Shown here: piece after piece, positions 12,577 through 21,311 of the stretch
Layout of the letters: each line of letters opens with the position of its first letter
How positions within the stretch are numbered: the stretch's first letter is position 1
Origin: Corynebacterium halotolerans YIM 70093 = DSM 44683
GTDB taxonomy: Bacteria; Actinomycetota; Actinomycetes; Mycobacteriales; Mycobacteriaceae
Reading direction: 5' to 3'
Length of the DNA stretch: 64,000 bases
Assembly (NCBI RefSeq): GCF_000341345.1
Contig: NC_020302.1
Location: 3,071,753 to 3,135,752, forward strand
The notes under the pieces: generated by a model
The model's input: only the letters and a program-made list of their open reading frames with translations
The model's database searches: none
What the model was told of the DNA's origin: nothing
Position numbers and translations under genes: made by a program

Positions 12577-14250
12577 ATGCGCACCACCATCGGCGAATTT
12601 CTGCTCGACCGGCTCAAGACGGTCGGCATCACCGAGATCATCGGCGTCCCCGGCGATTTCAACCTCAACCTCCTGGAGCAGGTCGACGAGGCTGAGGGCA
12701 TCCGGTTCGTCGGCACCTGCAACGAGCTCAACGCCGCCTACGCCGCCGACGGCTACGCCCGTTCCCGTGGGCTGTCCGCACTGCTGACCACCTACGGCGT
12801 GGGCGAGCTCAGCGCGCTGAACGGCATCGCCGGTGCCGCCGCGGAACACGTCCCGCTCATCTCCATCGCAGGTGCCCCGCCGCTGTACGCCACCGAGGAC
12901 CGCTACGCGCTGCACCACACGATGGCCGACGGCAACTTCAGCGACATGCTGGCCAGCATCGGGCAGTTCACCGCGGCGGCGGTGCGCATCACGCCCATGA
13001 ACGCCGTCGAGGAGATCGACCGCGCTCTGCACACCTGCCTCCGGGAGAAGCGCCCCGTCCACATCCAGCTGCCCTCGGACATCTCCCACCTGACCATCGA
13101 GGTGCCCGACACCCCCTTCGACGCCACGCTGCCCACCAGCGACCCGGAACGGTTGGAATCCGCCGCCGAGCGGATCCTCGAGATGTTCGGCAATGCGCAG
13201 CGCCCGGTGATCCTCGCCGATCTGGACGCGGACCGCCACGGCTTCGTCCCCGCCCTGCAGGCCATCGCGGAGAAGACCCGCACGCCGTATGCGCACCTGA
13301 GTTCCGGCCGGGGCACGCTCAATGAGCAGCACCCGCTGTACCTGGGCACCTACAACGGCGCAGGCTCGTCCCCTGCGGTGCGCGAAGCCGTCGAAAACTC
13401 GGACTTCCTGATCACCACCACGCCCCGGTTCATCGAGGGCAACTCCGGCGCGTTCACCCACCAGCTGCCGGAGGAGGCCCTCCTCGACTTCGGTGACCAG
13501 CACGTGAGCATCCAGGGCGAGCACTACGTGGGCATCACCGTGCTCGAACTCCTCGACATCCTGCTCGAACGGATTCCCGCGGCCACCAGCAAAGATCTCG
13601 AGCCCGCCCCGGAACAGCCCGAGTGGATCGTGCAGGAGGACTCCCCGCTGACCCAGGAGCGGATGTGGCCGCGGTTCTCCCGCTTCCTGCGTTCCGACGA
13701 CGTGGTGATCGCCGAGGCGGGCACCTCCAATATCGGCCTGGGTGCGCAGACCTTCCCCGCGAACAGCAGGTACATCAACTCGTCGATCTGGGGATCCATC
13801 GGCTTCACCCTCCCGGCCCTGCTGGGCAGCCAGCTCGCCGCCCCGGAGCGCCGCCACATCCTGTTCATCGGTGACGGCTCCTTCCAGCTGACCGCCCAGG
13901 AGCTCTCGACGATCCTGCGCGAGGACCAGGCCCCGATCATCGTGCTCGTGAACAACCGCGGCTACACCATCGAGCGTTTCATCCTGGGCATGAACTCCGG
14001 GTACAACGATGTGGCGAACTGGAGCTACGGTGACCTGCCGAAGGTGTTCCGCCCCGACACCACCATGGTCTCCTACTCCGCGTCCACCGAGGGCGAGCTG
14101 GAGGAGGCGCTGGCCAGCATCGAGGCCTCGGATGCCGGGGCATTCCTGGAGGTCCACCTGGACCCCGAGGACGCTCCCGCGGGCCTGCAGTCCTTCGGTC
14201 CGATGACCGCGGACTTCGACTACGGCCCGCGCGGCCCGCGCAACCCCTGA
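12577..14250 (+). CDS. Thiamine-PP 2-keto-acid decarboxylase (indolepyruvate/pyruvate type)
   Basis: A 557-residue ThDP-dependent decarboxylase of the pyruvate/indolepyruvate/phenylpyruvate decarboxylase group, which turns 2-keto acids into aldehydes and CO2. Seen: N-terminal GVPGDFNLNLLEQ, catalytic Glu50 in CNELNAAYAADGYAR, the HH pair in YALHHTMADG, and the ThDP/Mg motif starting GDGS (residue 432) and ending NN about 27 residues later. AAGGAG precedes the ATG. An 85-nt gap with a small GC hairpin (12515-12534) separates it from the permease. Together with the dehydrogenase it completes an Ehrlich-type route from amino acid to aldehyde. Confidence 0.93.
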   Translation: MRTTIGEFLLDRLKTVGITEIIGVPGDFNLNLLEQVDEAEGIRFVGTCNELNAAYAADGYARSRGLSALLTTYGVGELSALNGIAGAAAEHVPLISIAGAPPLYATEDRYALHHTMADGNFSDMLASIGQFTAAAVRITPMNAVEEIDRALHTCLREKRPVHIQLPSDISHLTIEVPDTPFDATLPTSDPERLESAAERILEMFGNAQRPVILADLDADRHGFVPALQAIAEKTRTPYAHLSSGRGTLNEQHPLYLGTYNGAGSSPAVREAVENSDFLITTTPRFIEGNSGAFTHQLPEEALLDFGDQHVSIQGEHYVGITVLELLDILLERIPAATSKDLEPAPEQPEWIVQEDSPLTQERMWPRFSRFLRSDDVVIAEAGTSNIGLGAQTFPANSRYINSSIWGSIGFTLPALLGSQLAAPERRHILFIGDGSFQLTAQELSTILREDQAPIIVLVNNRGYTIERFILGMNSGYNDVANWSYGDLPKVFRPDTTMVSYSASTEGELEEALASIEASDAGAFLEVHLDPEDAPAGLQSFGPMTADFDYGPRGPRNP

Positions 14251-14274
14251 TGCCGCGGTATTGACCCGGCCTCA

Positions 14275-14321
14275 ACCACGGCGCCCCGATCCGGATGTGA
14301 TTCCGGGCCGGGGCGTCGTGG
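14275..14321 (+). terminator. Terminator-like hairpin after decarboxylase operon
   Basis: An imperfect GC-rich stem, arms beginning CCACGGCGCCCCG and ending CGGGGCGTCGTGG, starts 25 nt after the decarboxylase stop. It is followed by only a short T-containing stretch, so it is a moderate candidate for the operon terminator. Confidence 0.5.
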
Positions 14322-14408
14322 TGTTCGCGAAGCCGGGGAGGACCGGGCCTGTCCCGATCCGGGCGGATCAGGCCACGGAGGAATGACTCCGGTCTAAGCT
14401 TGGGTTCC

Positions 14409-15056
14409 GTGACCGCCTTCGTCCTCTCCACCAACCTCGCCCACCCCCGGACCGATCCGGGCGGGGCGGACCGGGTCAGTGGTATCGACAAGCGCCCGGC
14501 GCCCTCCCTCGAGGTCTTCGCGCCCGGGCCGTCCTACGGCGATGGTCCCGGCGTCGTGGGCGATACCGTCGGGGACTCGGCCCACCACGGCGGCGCCCAG
14601 AAGGCCGTCTACGCCTTCGCCCGGGAGGAACTCGACCACTGGGAACGCGAGCTCGGCCGCACGCTCCCGAACGGCTCCTTCGGGGAGAACCTCACCACCC
14701 GCGGCGTCGACCTGTCACGCCTGCTGATCAACCAGCGCATCCGGATCGGCACCGCGGAGCTGGAGGTCTCGGTCTCGCGCACGCCCTGCCGCACCTTCGC
14801 CGGCTGGCTGGACGAAGCCGGTTGGGTCAAGCGGTTCAGCGCCCGTGAGCGAACGGGCGCCTACTTCCGCGTCGTCGTGCCCGGTACCATCACGGCCGGC
14901 GATGAACTGGTGCTTGTCGACGCCCCGGGCCACGACGTCGACATGCTCACCGTCTTCCGTGGCGCGCTGGGGGACAAGGAGGCGGCGCGCCGGATCGTCG
15001 AGGCGCGGTGCCTGCCGCAGATGTACCACGAGCGGATGGTGCGGCTGACGGGTTAA
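14409..15056 (+). CDS. MOSC-domain protein (YiiM-like)
   Basis: About 215 residues with a MOSC fold. Seen: VGDSAHHGGAQKAVYAF, NGSFGENLTTRG and the conserved cysteine in SRTPCRTFAGW near residue 127, which in this family binds the molybdenum cofactor or persulfide sulfur. YiiM-type MOSC proteins help reduce N-hydroxylated compounds; this is family knowledge, not shown here. The GTG at 14409 has TAAGCT (14395-14400) 8 nt upstream and no ribosome-binding site, so a leaderless transcript is likely. A TTG at 14400 is a weaker alternative start. Confidence 0.87.
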   Translation: MTAFVLSTNLAHPRTDPGGADRVSGIDKRPAPSLEVFAPGPSYGDGPGVVGDTVGDSAHHGGAQKAVYAFAREELDHWERELGRTLPNGSFGENLTTRGVDLSRLLINQRIRIGTAELEVSVSRTPCRTFAGWLDEAGWVKRFSARERTGAYFRVVVPGTITAGDELVLVDAPGHDVDMLTVFRGALGDKEAARRIVEARCLPQMYHERMVRLTG

Positions 15057-15061
15057 CGCCG

Positions 15062-15096
15062 ACGGGCCGCGGCACCGTGCAGGTGCCGCGGCCCGT
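15062..15096. terminator. Bidirectional hairpin between MOSC and MFS genes
   Basis: A perfect 15-bp stem (ACGGGCCGCGGCACC, loop GTGCA) lies between the convergent MOSC and MFS genes, 6 bp after the MOSC stop. It has no clear T-run, but its placement and strength suit termination from both sides. Confidence 0.65.
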
Positions 15097-15114
15097 GAGA
15101 AGGTCGGTCGTCGG

Positions 15115-16536
15115 TCAGGCCTCGACCACTTCCTTCTCCTGTTGCTGGTAGCGCGGTGAGACTCGGAGGACGGCGTACTTCTCCTGATCCTCCTGGCTGT
15201 CGATGCCGAGTGGTCGTCCCGGCTTGTCCTGCAGCACCAGAGCCGCCACGGAGCCGACGAGGAACATGATCACCAGGTAGGCCGAGACCGCCAGCCTCGT
15301 GCCGGTGGCGCCGAGCAGTGCCTGGGCGATCGTCGGGGCGAACGCGCCGCCGACAATGGCGCCGAGGGCGTAGGAGATGGACACGCCCGAGAAGCGGACA
15401 TTGGCCGGAAACAGTTCGGCGTACCAGGAGGCCTGAGGGCCGTAGGTCAGCCCCAGGCCCACGGAGAACAGGCTGAGACCCAGGGTCAGCATCATGATGT
15501 CACCGGTGTTGACCAGCAGGAACAGCGGGAATGCCATGATCACCAGCCAGGCGTAGCCGATGAGGAAGGTCCGGCGGCGGCCGATCGCGTCGCAGATGAA
15601 GCCGGCTGCCAGCGTGGCCAGGAACCAGACTGCGGCGGCGACGGTGACGGCCAGCAGCACCTCGGTGCGGCCGAGCGCGACGGGACCGTCGGCGTCCGAC
15701 GCGTACGCGGTGATGAAACCGCCGGTGGTCATGTAGCCACCGGCGTTGTTGCCGGCGAAGAGCAAGGCCGCGGCGATGATCAGCGGCCAGTGGAAGCGGA
15801 AGAGCTTGGCCACGGGGGCGGAGGCCTGCTCCTTGCGTTCCGCGATCTCCCGGAAGACCGGAGACTCATCCACTGAGCGGCGGATGAAGTGGCCGATCAG
15901 CACCAGTACGAAGCTAAGGAGGAAGGGAACGCGCCAACCCCACTCGAGGAAGGCGTCGCCCGGCGCAATGACACCGGTCATCAGGGCAAACACGCCGGAG
16001 GCCAGCAGCATGCCGAGGGGCACGCCCAGCTGCGGGTAGGTGCCTGCCAGGCCGCGGCGGTGGGCGGGGGCGTGTTCGACGGCCATCAGGGCCGCACCGC
16101 CCCATTCGCCGCCGGCGGAAATGCCCTGCAGGATGCGCAGCAGCACCAGCATGATCGGGGCGGCCACTCCCACGGCCTCGTAGGTGGGCAGGAATCCGAT
16201 GAGGGTGGTGGCCAGGCCCATCAGCAGGAGGGTCGCGACCAGGACGACCCGGCGCCCGAGCCGGTCGCCCAGGTGGCCGGCCAGGAAGGCGCCGAGGGGC
16301 CGGAACAGGAAGCTGATGCCCACGGAGGCGAAGGCGAGCATGAGACCGATCTGCTCGCCAGCGGGCTCGAACATGAGGTGGGTGAACACCAGGCCGGCGG
16401 CCTGGGCGTAAATGAAGAAGTCGTACCACTCGACAGTGGTGCCGGCGATGGTGGCGAAGGCCACCCGGCGCTGGTTGGCCGCCTTCGACCTGGTTCCCTT
16501 GCCCAGGATGGTCGTGGCGGATGGAGGCACAGACAT
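15115..16536 (-). CDS. MFS metabolite:H+ symporter
   Basis: A 473-residue major facilitator of the metabolite:H+ symporter type (shikimate/proline-betaine/citrate-like). The VEWYDFFIYAQAAGLVF signature lies in the first membrane segment, the loop motif GHLGDRLGRR follows TM2-3, and about 12 segments are visible. ATG at 16536 is preferred because AAGGAG precedes it (reverse of 16549-16544); the frame extends upstream to 16773 without homology. It is divergent from the GMC oxidoreductase, and the pair probably forms an uptake-plus-oxidation unit for an alcohol or betaine-like compound. Substrate unknown. Confidence 0.92.
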   Translation of the reverse strand: MSVPPSATTILGKGTRSKAANQRRVAFATIAGTTVEWYDFFIYAQAAGLVFTHLMFEPAGEQIGLMLAFASVGISFLFRPLGAFLAGHLGDRLGRRVVLVATLLLMGLATTLIGFLPTYEAVGVAAPIMLVLLRILQGISAGGEWGGAALMAVEHAPAHRRGLAGTYPQLGVPLGMLLASGVFALMTGVIAPGDAFLEWGWRVPFLLSFVLVLIGHFIRRSVDESPVFREIAERKEQASAPVAKLFRFHWPLIIAAALLFAGNNAGGYMTTGGFITAYASDADGPVALGRTEVLLAVTVAAAVWFLATLAAGFICDAIGRRRTFLIGYAWLVIMAFPLFLLVNTGDIMMLTLGLSLFSVGLGLTYGPQASWYAELFPANVRFSGVSISYALGAIVGGAFAPTIAQALLGATGTRLAVSAYLVIMFLVGSVAALVLQDKPGRPLGIDSQEDQEKYAVLRVSPRYQQQEKEVVEA

Positions 16537-16810
16537 GGCGGGCTCCTTGATGGAGTTTATGGTGGGGTGGGAAACGGCGGTAGCCGCGAAGTTGGGTGGG
16601 CACATACGCCGTCGGGGGAATAGTAATCGGCGGGTCTGAGGCGTGTCAGGAGCTTCGCGCCGGGATCTCCGGACCGGGGGAGGCAGCGGGCCGAAATCTG
16701 CACTCCTTTCCCAGTGGGTCTGCGCAGAAATCCAAGCTTTACCTGAGAACCCGGCAGATACTTGGTGCACCATCCCTCATGGTGATGCGCGACACCAGAG
16801 AAAGGTCGTT

Positions 16811-18394
16811 ATGACTACCCACACACAGGATTTCATCGTCATCGGCGCCGGTTCCGCCGGCTCGGTCATTGCCCGTCGGCTGATCGACGCCGGTCAGAAG
16901 GTGGCGGTGCTCGAGGCGGGGGACCACGATCTCAATCCCGCGATCTCCACCGTGCACACGTTGGGCGCACTGTGGCACGGTCCCGAGGACTGGAACTACT
17001 ACACGACGGAGCAGCCGCATGCGGCGGGACGGCGACTGCACCTGCCGCGCGGCAAGGTCCTGGGTGGTTCCCACGCCTTGAACGCAACCATCTGGGTGCG
17101 CGGTGCACGGCAGGACTACGACACCTGGGCCTACCTGGGTAACGCAGGCTGGTCCTGGGAGGATGTCCTGCCGGTGTTCAAGGCCATCGAGAATTACGAC
17201 GGCGGGGCGTCGGAGACCCGAGGTGATTCGGGGCCGCTGGACGTGAGGAAGAGCTACCCGACCAACCCCATTCAGGAGGACATCCTCGAGGCGGCGCAGG
17301 AGATCGGAATCGAGCTCAACGAGGATTACAACAGCGGCGACCCCGAGGGCGTATCTCAGATGCAGCTCAACCTGCGCGATGACAGGCGCTTCAACACCTG
17401 GCACGCCTACCTCAGGCCGGTCGTCGACCACCCCAACCTCACCCTGCTCACCGGCGCGCACGCACGCCGACTGCTGATCGAGGACGGCACGGTCGTCGGT
17501 GTCGAGTACGAGAAGGACGGCGAGCTGCAGACGGCCTTCGCCCGGGAGACCATCCTGGCCACCGGCGCCCTCAACTCGCCGGAGCTGCTGCTCCGTTCCG
17601 GCATCGGCCCGGCCGAGGAGCTCCGCGAGGTGGGCGTGGAGCCGGTCCTGGACCTGCCGGGCGTGGGCAAGAACCTCCACGACCACTTCCTCTCCCCGGT
17701 CATCTGCACCACCACCGACAAGCCCGTCCCGGCCCCGGAGGTCGCCCCCGCCGAGACACACCTGTTCTGGAAGAGCCGCCCGGAACTTCCCGTTCCGGAC
17801 ACGCAGCCCATCCATTTCTCCATCCCGATGTACGACCGGGACTGGATGGAGGGGCCGGAGAACGGATTCACCCTCATGGGCGGCATCGTCCGGCCGGCCA
17901 GCCGCGGCTCGGTCACCCTCTCGGGACCGAACCCGGAGGACCCCATCAACATCGATCTGGGCACCCTGTCCGCCGAGGAGGACGTCCGCTCCCTGGTCGC
18001 CTCCGTCCGGCAGTGCCGCGAGCTCGCCCGTGCCCGGGCCCTCGAGGAGTGGGGCGTGCAGGAGATCTACCCGGGCCCGGAGGTGTCGGATGATGACCTC
18101 GAGGATTACGTGCGCCGCAGCGTCATCACCTACCACCACCAGGTGGGCACCTGCCGGATGGGCGTGGACACTGCAGCCGTCGTGGACCCGCGCAGCCTCA
18201 AGGTGCACGGGATGACGGGCCTGCGCGTCGCCGATGCCTCGGTGATGCCGCTGGTCACCACCGGGAACACCAACGCCCCGACCATCATGATCGCCGAGCG
18301 CGCAGCCAGCTTCATCACCGATGAGCTCGTCGGGGCGGTCGTCGATGAAGCCGTGGACGAAGTCGCCGGGGAGGCCGTCGGCGCGAGCGTGTGA
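16811..18394 (+). CDS. GMC-family oxidoreductase (choline/alcohol dehydrogenase-like)
   Basis: A 527-residue FAD-dependent GMC oxidoreductase. Seen: the dinucleotide-binding motif VIGAGSAGSVIARRL at the N-terminus, the GMC signature RGKVLGGSHALNATIWVRG, and the C-terminal catalytic histidine region HHQVGTCRMG near residue 440 with the later NTNAPTIMIAERAA. Relatives oxidise choline, polyethylene glycol or other alcohols to aldehydes. AAAGG lies 6-10 nt before the ATG. An MFS transporter is divergent, and an aldehyde dehydrogenase and AraC regulator follow, so the product is probably an aldehyde passed to that enzyme. The tail (VVDEAVDEVAGEAVGA) is acidic and repetitive. Confidence 0.92.
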   Translation: MTTHTQDFIVIGAGSAGSVIARRLIDAGQKVAVLEAGDHDLNPAISTVHTLGALWHGPEDWNYYTTEQPHAAGRRLHLPRGKVLGGSHALNATIWVRGARQDYDTWAYLGNAGWSWEDVLPVFKAIENYDGGASETRGDSGPLDVRKSYPTNPIQEDILEAAQEIGIELNEDYNSGDPEGVSQMQLNLRDDRRFNTWHAYLRPVVDHPNLTLLTGAHARRLLIEDGTVVGVEYEKDGELQTAFARETILATGALNSPELLLRSGIGPAEELREVGVEPVLDLPGVGKNLHDHFLSPVICTTTDKPVPAPEVAPAETHLFWKSRPELPVPDTQPIHFSIPMYDRDWMEGPENGFTLMGGIVRPASRGSVTLSGPNPEDPINIDLGTLSAEEDVRSLVASVRQCRELARARALEEWGVQEIYPGPEVSDDDLEDYVRRSVITYHHQVGTCRMGVDTAAVVDPRSLKVHGMTGLRVADASVMPLVTTGNTNAPTIMIAERAASFITDELVGAVVDEAVDEVAGEAVGASV

Positions 18395-18432
18395 ACCGTC
18401 CGGCCTTTCCGGAAGGTTCCCGACCCCTCCGG

Positions 18433-18624
18433 CTACCCCCGCTCGAAGACGATGACCAGGCCGTCGACGCCGCCGGGCCCGATCCGGCCCTTGACGCTGA
18501 CATTGGTCATCGACTTGTAGCGCCAGCCCTCCCGGGCGTGCTCATTCAGTATCTTCTCGAGCTTGCCGCCGGACATCTTGTCGCCGAACCAGCCTTCCCG
18601 AACTTCCACGACCTTGTATTCCAT
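18433..18624 (-). CDS. DUF4177-domain small protein
   Basis: A 63-residue protein matching the DUF4177 pattern: MEYKVVEV at the start, GGKLEKILNEHAREGWRYKSM in the middle, and LVIVFERG at the end. Function is unknown in the family. TATCTT lies 7 nt before the ATG and no ribosome-binding site is present, so it is likely leaderless; a TTG at 18633 is a less likely start. It is convergent with the GMC gene and follows the aldehyde dehydrogenase on the same strand after a strong hairpin, so it is probably a separate transcript. Confidence 0.8.
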   Translation of the reverse strand: MEYKVVEVREGWFGDKMSGGKLEKILNEHAREGWRYKSMTNVSVKGRIGPGGVDGLVIVFERG

Positions 18625-18686
18625 GGACCCCAAGATAGGTCCTCACGGCCTGACGGGTCGCCCTTTCCGGTTTTCCCGCGCAAATG

Positions 18687-18731
18687 AACCCGGTCCCGGG
18701 CGACGATCGAGTCGTCGTACGGGACCGGGTT
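18687..18731 (-). terminator. Hairpin terminator after aldehyde dehydrogenase
   Basis: AACCCGGTCCCG and CGGGACCGGGTT form a perfect 12-bp stem around a 21-nt loop, 15 bp past the aldehyde dehydrogenase stop on the minus strand. The following minus-strand bases contain TTCATTTG, a weak T-rich tract. Confidence 0.6.
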
Positions 18732-18745
18732 CCGCGGGGGAGCGC

Positions 18746-20176
18746 CTACCCGCTGATGACCTGCGGCACGCCGAGCGCCTTCAGGCCCTCGACGCCGAAC
18801 TCGAGCCCGTAGCCGGAGCCCTTGATGCCGCCGAAGGGGATGCGCGGATCGACGCCGCCGTGCTTGTTTATCCACACGGTGCCGGCCTGGATACGGGCGG
18901 CCACCTCGCGGGCCCGGTCACGGTCGGACGACCAGACCGAGGATCCGAGGCCGACATCCAGCGCATTGGCCTGCGCGATGGCCTCGTCGAGGTCGGTGTA
19001 GCGGATGATCGGCAGGGCGGGGCCGAACTGCTCCTCGACGACCAACGGGTTGTCCGGGTCGATGTCGGCGACCAGGGTGGTGGGGTAGAAGTAGCCCGGC
19101 GCGTCGTAGTCCGGCTCGCCACTGGTGAGCACGCGGGCACCGGAGGCCTTCGCGGCGTTCACCAGGCGGTCGACGATGTCGAACTGCGCCTTGTTCTGCA
19201 GCGGTCCCAGCACGTTCTGCTCCTCCAGGCCGACGCCCATGGGCATCTGCTCGGCGACCTCCACGAGCGCGGCGCACACCTCGTCGTAGATGGCGTCCGG
19301 GACGTAGAGCCGCTTGAGCGCGGCACAGGTCTGGCCGGTGTTGATGAATGCGCCCCAGAACAGGTCCTCGGCGATGGCCTTCGGGTCGGCGTCGTCGAGG
19401 ACGATGCCGGCGTCATTGCCGCCGAGCTCGAGCGTGAGGCGCTTGACAGTGCCCGCGGAGGCCTCGATGATCTTCTTGCCGGTGGTGGTGGAGCCGGTGA
19501 ACATGATCTTGCCGACCGCCTCGTGCGTGCTCAGCGCGGCACCGACGTCGCCCTCGCCGGAGACGACGTTCAGCACGCCGTCGGGAAGCACGGTGTTGAT
19601 CACGTGCACGAGTGCCAGGACGCTCAGCGGGGTGTACTCGGACGGCTTGACGACGACTGCGTTGCCCATCCGCAGGGCGGGGGCGATCTGCCAGATGGTG
19701 ATCATCATCGGCCAGTTCCATGGTCCGATGGCGCCGACGACGCCGATCGGCCGGTAGTTGATCACGGCGTGGGTCTCGCCGTCGTCGACCAGGGTCTCCT
19801 CGTTCAGCTCGAAGGAGGCGGTGGCCCGCAGCCAGGCCGAGCAGGCCCCGACCTCGAAACGGGCGTTCGGGCCGTTGAGCGGCTTGCCCTGCTCACGCGA
19901 CAACAGCTGCGCGAGCGGCTCGGCGGCGGCCTCCACGGCATCGGCGGCCTTCATCAGGCGGTCGCAGCGCTCCTCGTCGCTCAGCGCGCCCCACCCCTGC
20001 TGACTGTCGACGGCGCGCTGTACCGCGGTCTCGAGGTCGGCGACGGTGTGGGCCGGGGCGCGGCCGACCAGCTCGCCGGTGGCCGGGTTGAGAATATCGC
20101 GGCCGTTGTCGGCGGCCTCGACGGCCGCGAGAAGTTCTTCCGCCGTGGTGGACGTCTGGAGCGTTGCCTGGGTCAT
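18746..20176 (-). CDS. NAD(P)-dependent aldehyde dehydrogenase
   Basis: A 476-residue aldehyde dehydrogenase-superfamily enzyme oxidising an aldehyde to its acid. Seen: cofactor-site GVVGAIGPWNWPMM, catalytic Glu in LTLELGGNDAGIV (near residue 249) and catalytic Cys in NTGQTCAALKR (near residue 284), plus VVEEQFGPALPII. The ATG at 20176 has AAGGAGG just upstream, so the longer frame to 20248 is rejected. It is divergent from an AraC regulator and close to the GMC alcohol oxidoreductase, suggesting sequential alcohol-aldehyde-acid oxidation. It could also serve the keto-acid decarboxylase's aldehyde product; neither is proven. Confidence 0.93.
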   Translation of the reverse strand: MTQATLQTSTTAEELLAAVEAADNGRDILNPATGELVGRAPAHTVADLETAVQRAVDSQQGWGALSDEERCDRLMKAADAVEAAAEPLAQLLSREQGKPLNGPNARFEVGACSAWLRATASFELNEETLVDDGETHAVINYRPIGVVGAIGPWNWPMMITIWQIAPALRMGNAVVVKPSEYTPLSVLALVHVINTVLPDGVLNVVSGEGDVGAALSTHEAVGKIMFTGSTTTGKKIIEASAGTVKRLTLELGGNDAGIVLDDADPKAIAEDLFWGAFINTGQTCAALKRLYVPDAIYDEVCAALVEVAEQMPMGVGLEEQNVLGPLQNKAQFDIVDRLVNAAKASGARVLTSGEPDYDAPGYFYPTTLVADIDPDNPLVVEEQFGPALPIIRYTDLDEAIAQANALDVGLGSSVWSSDRDRAREVAARIQAGTVWINKHGGVDPRIPFGGIKGSGYGLEFGVEGLKALGVPQVISG

Positions 20177-20320
20177 GGTTCCTCCTTGGGGGTACGGTTC
20201 ACCCATTGTGTCCCTGAACACAGTTTCCCCGCTTGGAGAATCGTGCACACCACTTGCCGTCCAGTGTGATGATCGACAGGTAGTGAATATTCATCCGGCA
20301 GACGAGACCCGGGAGGAAAC

Positions 20321-21259
20321 ATGTCCCCGTCCACGCAGTCAGCGCTGTCCCTGCCCGAATGGCGGGCAGCGGTCACGTCCCCCTTCGGCCCACTGCAGGT
20401 CAACGCCGCCGACGCCGCCACCTTTCGCGCGGACCTGCGCGTGGTCACGGTGGGGGAGGTCTCCCTGTTCGACATGAAGACACCCGCCCACACCGTGGAT
20501 CGCCTCGCCGCCGCGATCCCCCGTGACGGAGTCCCCTACTGCAAACTCAGCCTTCAACTGGCGGGGGAATCCATTCTGAGCCAGGACGGACGGCAGTGCG
20601 CTCTCCGGCCGGGCGACCTCGCCCTCTACGTCACCCAGCGCCCCTACCAGCTGCATTACCCCGCCCCCCAGCACACTCTCGTGGTGCACTTCCCCCAGAG
20701 CTTCGTCCACCTGACCCCCGACCAGATCAGCCGGCTCACCGCCACCCGGATCTCGGGCGACGAAGGACTCGGCCGGGTGATGATTCCGCTGTTCGAGCAG
20801 CTGGCCATGAATTTCGATGTGCTCAACGGCCCCCACGCGAGCTCTCTGCTGCGCTCCGCACTGGACATGCTGGTCACCGTTCTGTCCGCGGAACTCACGC
20901 ACCCCACCGAGCCATCCGCGGCCGACATGCTCTTCCACCAGGCCATCGCCTATATCGACGCGAACCTGGCCGACATGGAGCTGGGCCCCAGGACGGTGGC
21001 CGAGGCCCTCTTCGTCTCCGTGCGGCACCTGCACTCACAGTTCTCGGCCAGCGGGCTGACCGTCAGTGCGTATATCCGCGGCCGTCGGCTGGAGCTCATC
21101 CGCCGGGATCTCGCCGATCCGCTGATGGCCGACGACTCCATCCAGACCATCGGCGCCCGCCACGGTCTCCCGGACGCCTCCCATGTCTCCCGGGTGTTCC
21201 GCTCCGAGTTCGGCGAGTCCCCGAGCGCCTACCGCGCGAGAGCGCTGGCAGGCCGCTGA
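20321..21259 (+). CDS. AraC-family transcriptional regulator
   Basis: A 312-residue regulator. The N-terminal half is an AraC-type ligand-binding (cupin-like) domain with GQC-like ALRPGDLALYVTQRPYQL; the C-terminal 100 residues hold two helix-turn-helix segments (TVAEALFVSVRHLHSQF and IGARHGLPDASHVSRVFRSEFG). AraC activators usually control adjacent catabolic genes. GGAGG sits just before the ATG. The 144-bp gap to the divergent aldehyde dehydrogenase holds a GTGT-N6-ACAC dyad that may be an operator. The likely regulon is the aldehyde dehydrogenase and GMC/MFS pair; the inducer is unknown. Confidence 0.92.
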   Translation: MSPSTQSALSLPEWRAAVTSPFGPLQVNAADAATFRADLRVVTVGEVSLFDMKTPAHTVDRLAAAIPRDGVPYCKLSLQLAGESILSQDGRQCALRPGDLALYVTQRPYQLHYPAPQHTLVVHFPQSFVHLTPDQISRLTATRISGDEGLGRVMIPLFEQLAMNFDVLNGPHASSLLRSALDMLVTVLSAELTHPTEPSAADMLFHQAIAYIDANLADMELGPRTVAEALFVSVRHLHSQFSASGLTVSAYIRGRRLELIRRDLADPLMADDSIQTIGARHGLPDASHVSRVFRSEFGESPSAYRARALAGR

Positions 21260-21298
21260 GGCCCTCCGCAGCCACTGTTTTTAACCCGACTTTCATCG

Positions 21299-21304
21299 TA
21301 TAAT
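21299..21304 (+). promoter_or_regulatory. -10 element of leaderless ybaN-like gene
   Basis: A consensus TATAAT ends 7 nt before the ATG at 21312. It is the best match to a housekeeping -10 box seen in the window and implies a leaderless transcript. Confidence 0.65.
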
Positions 21305-21311
21305 TAAGGGC

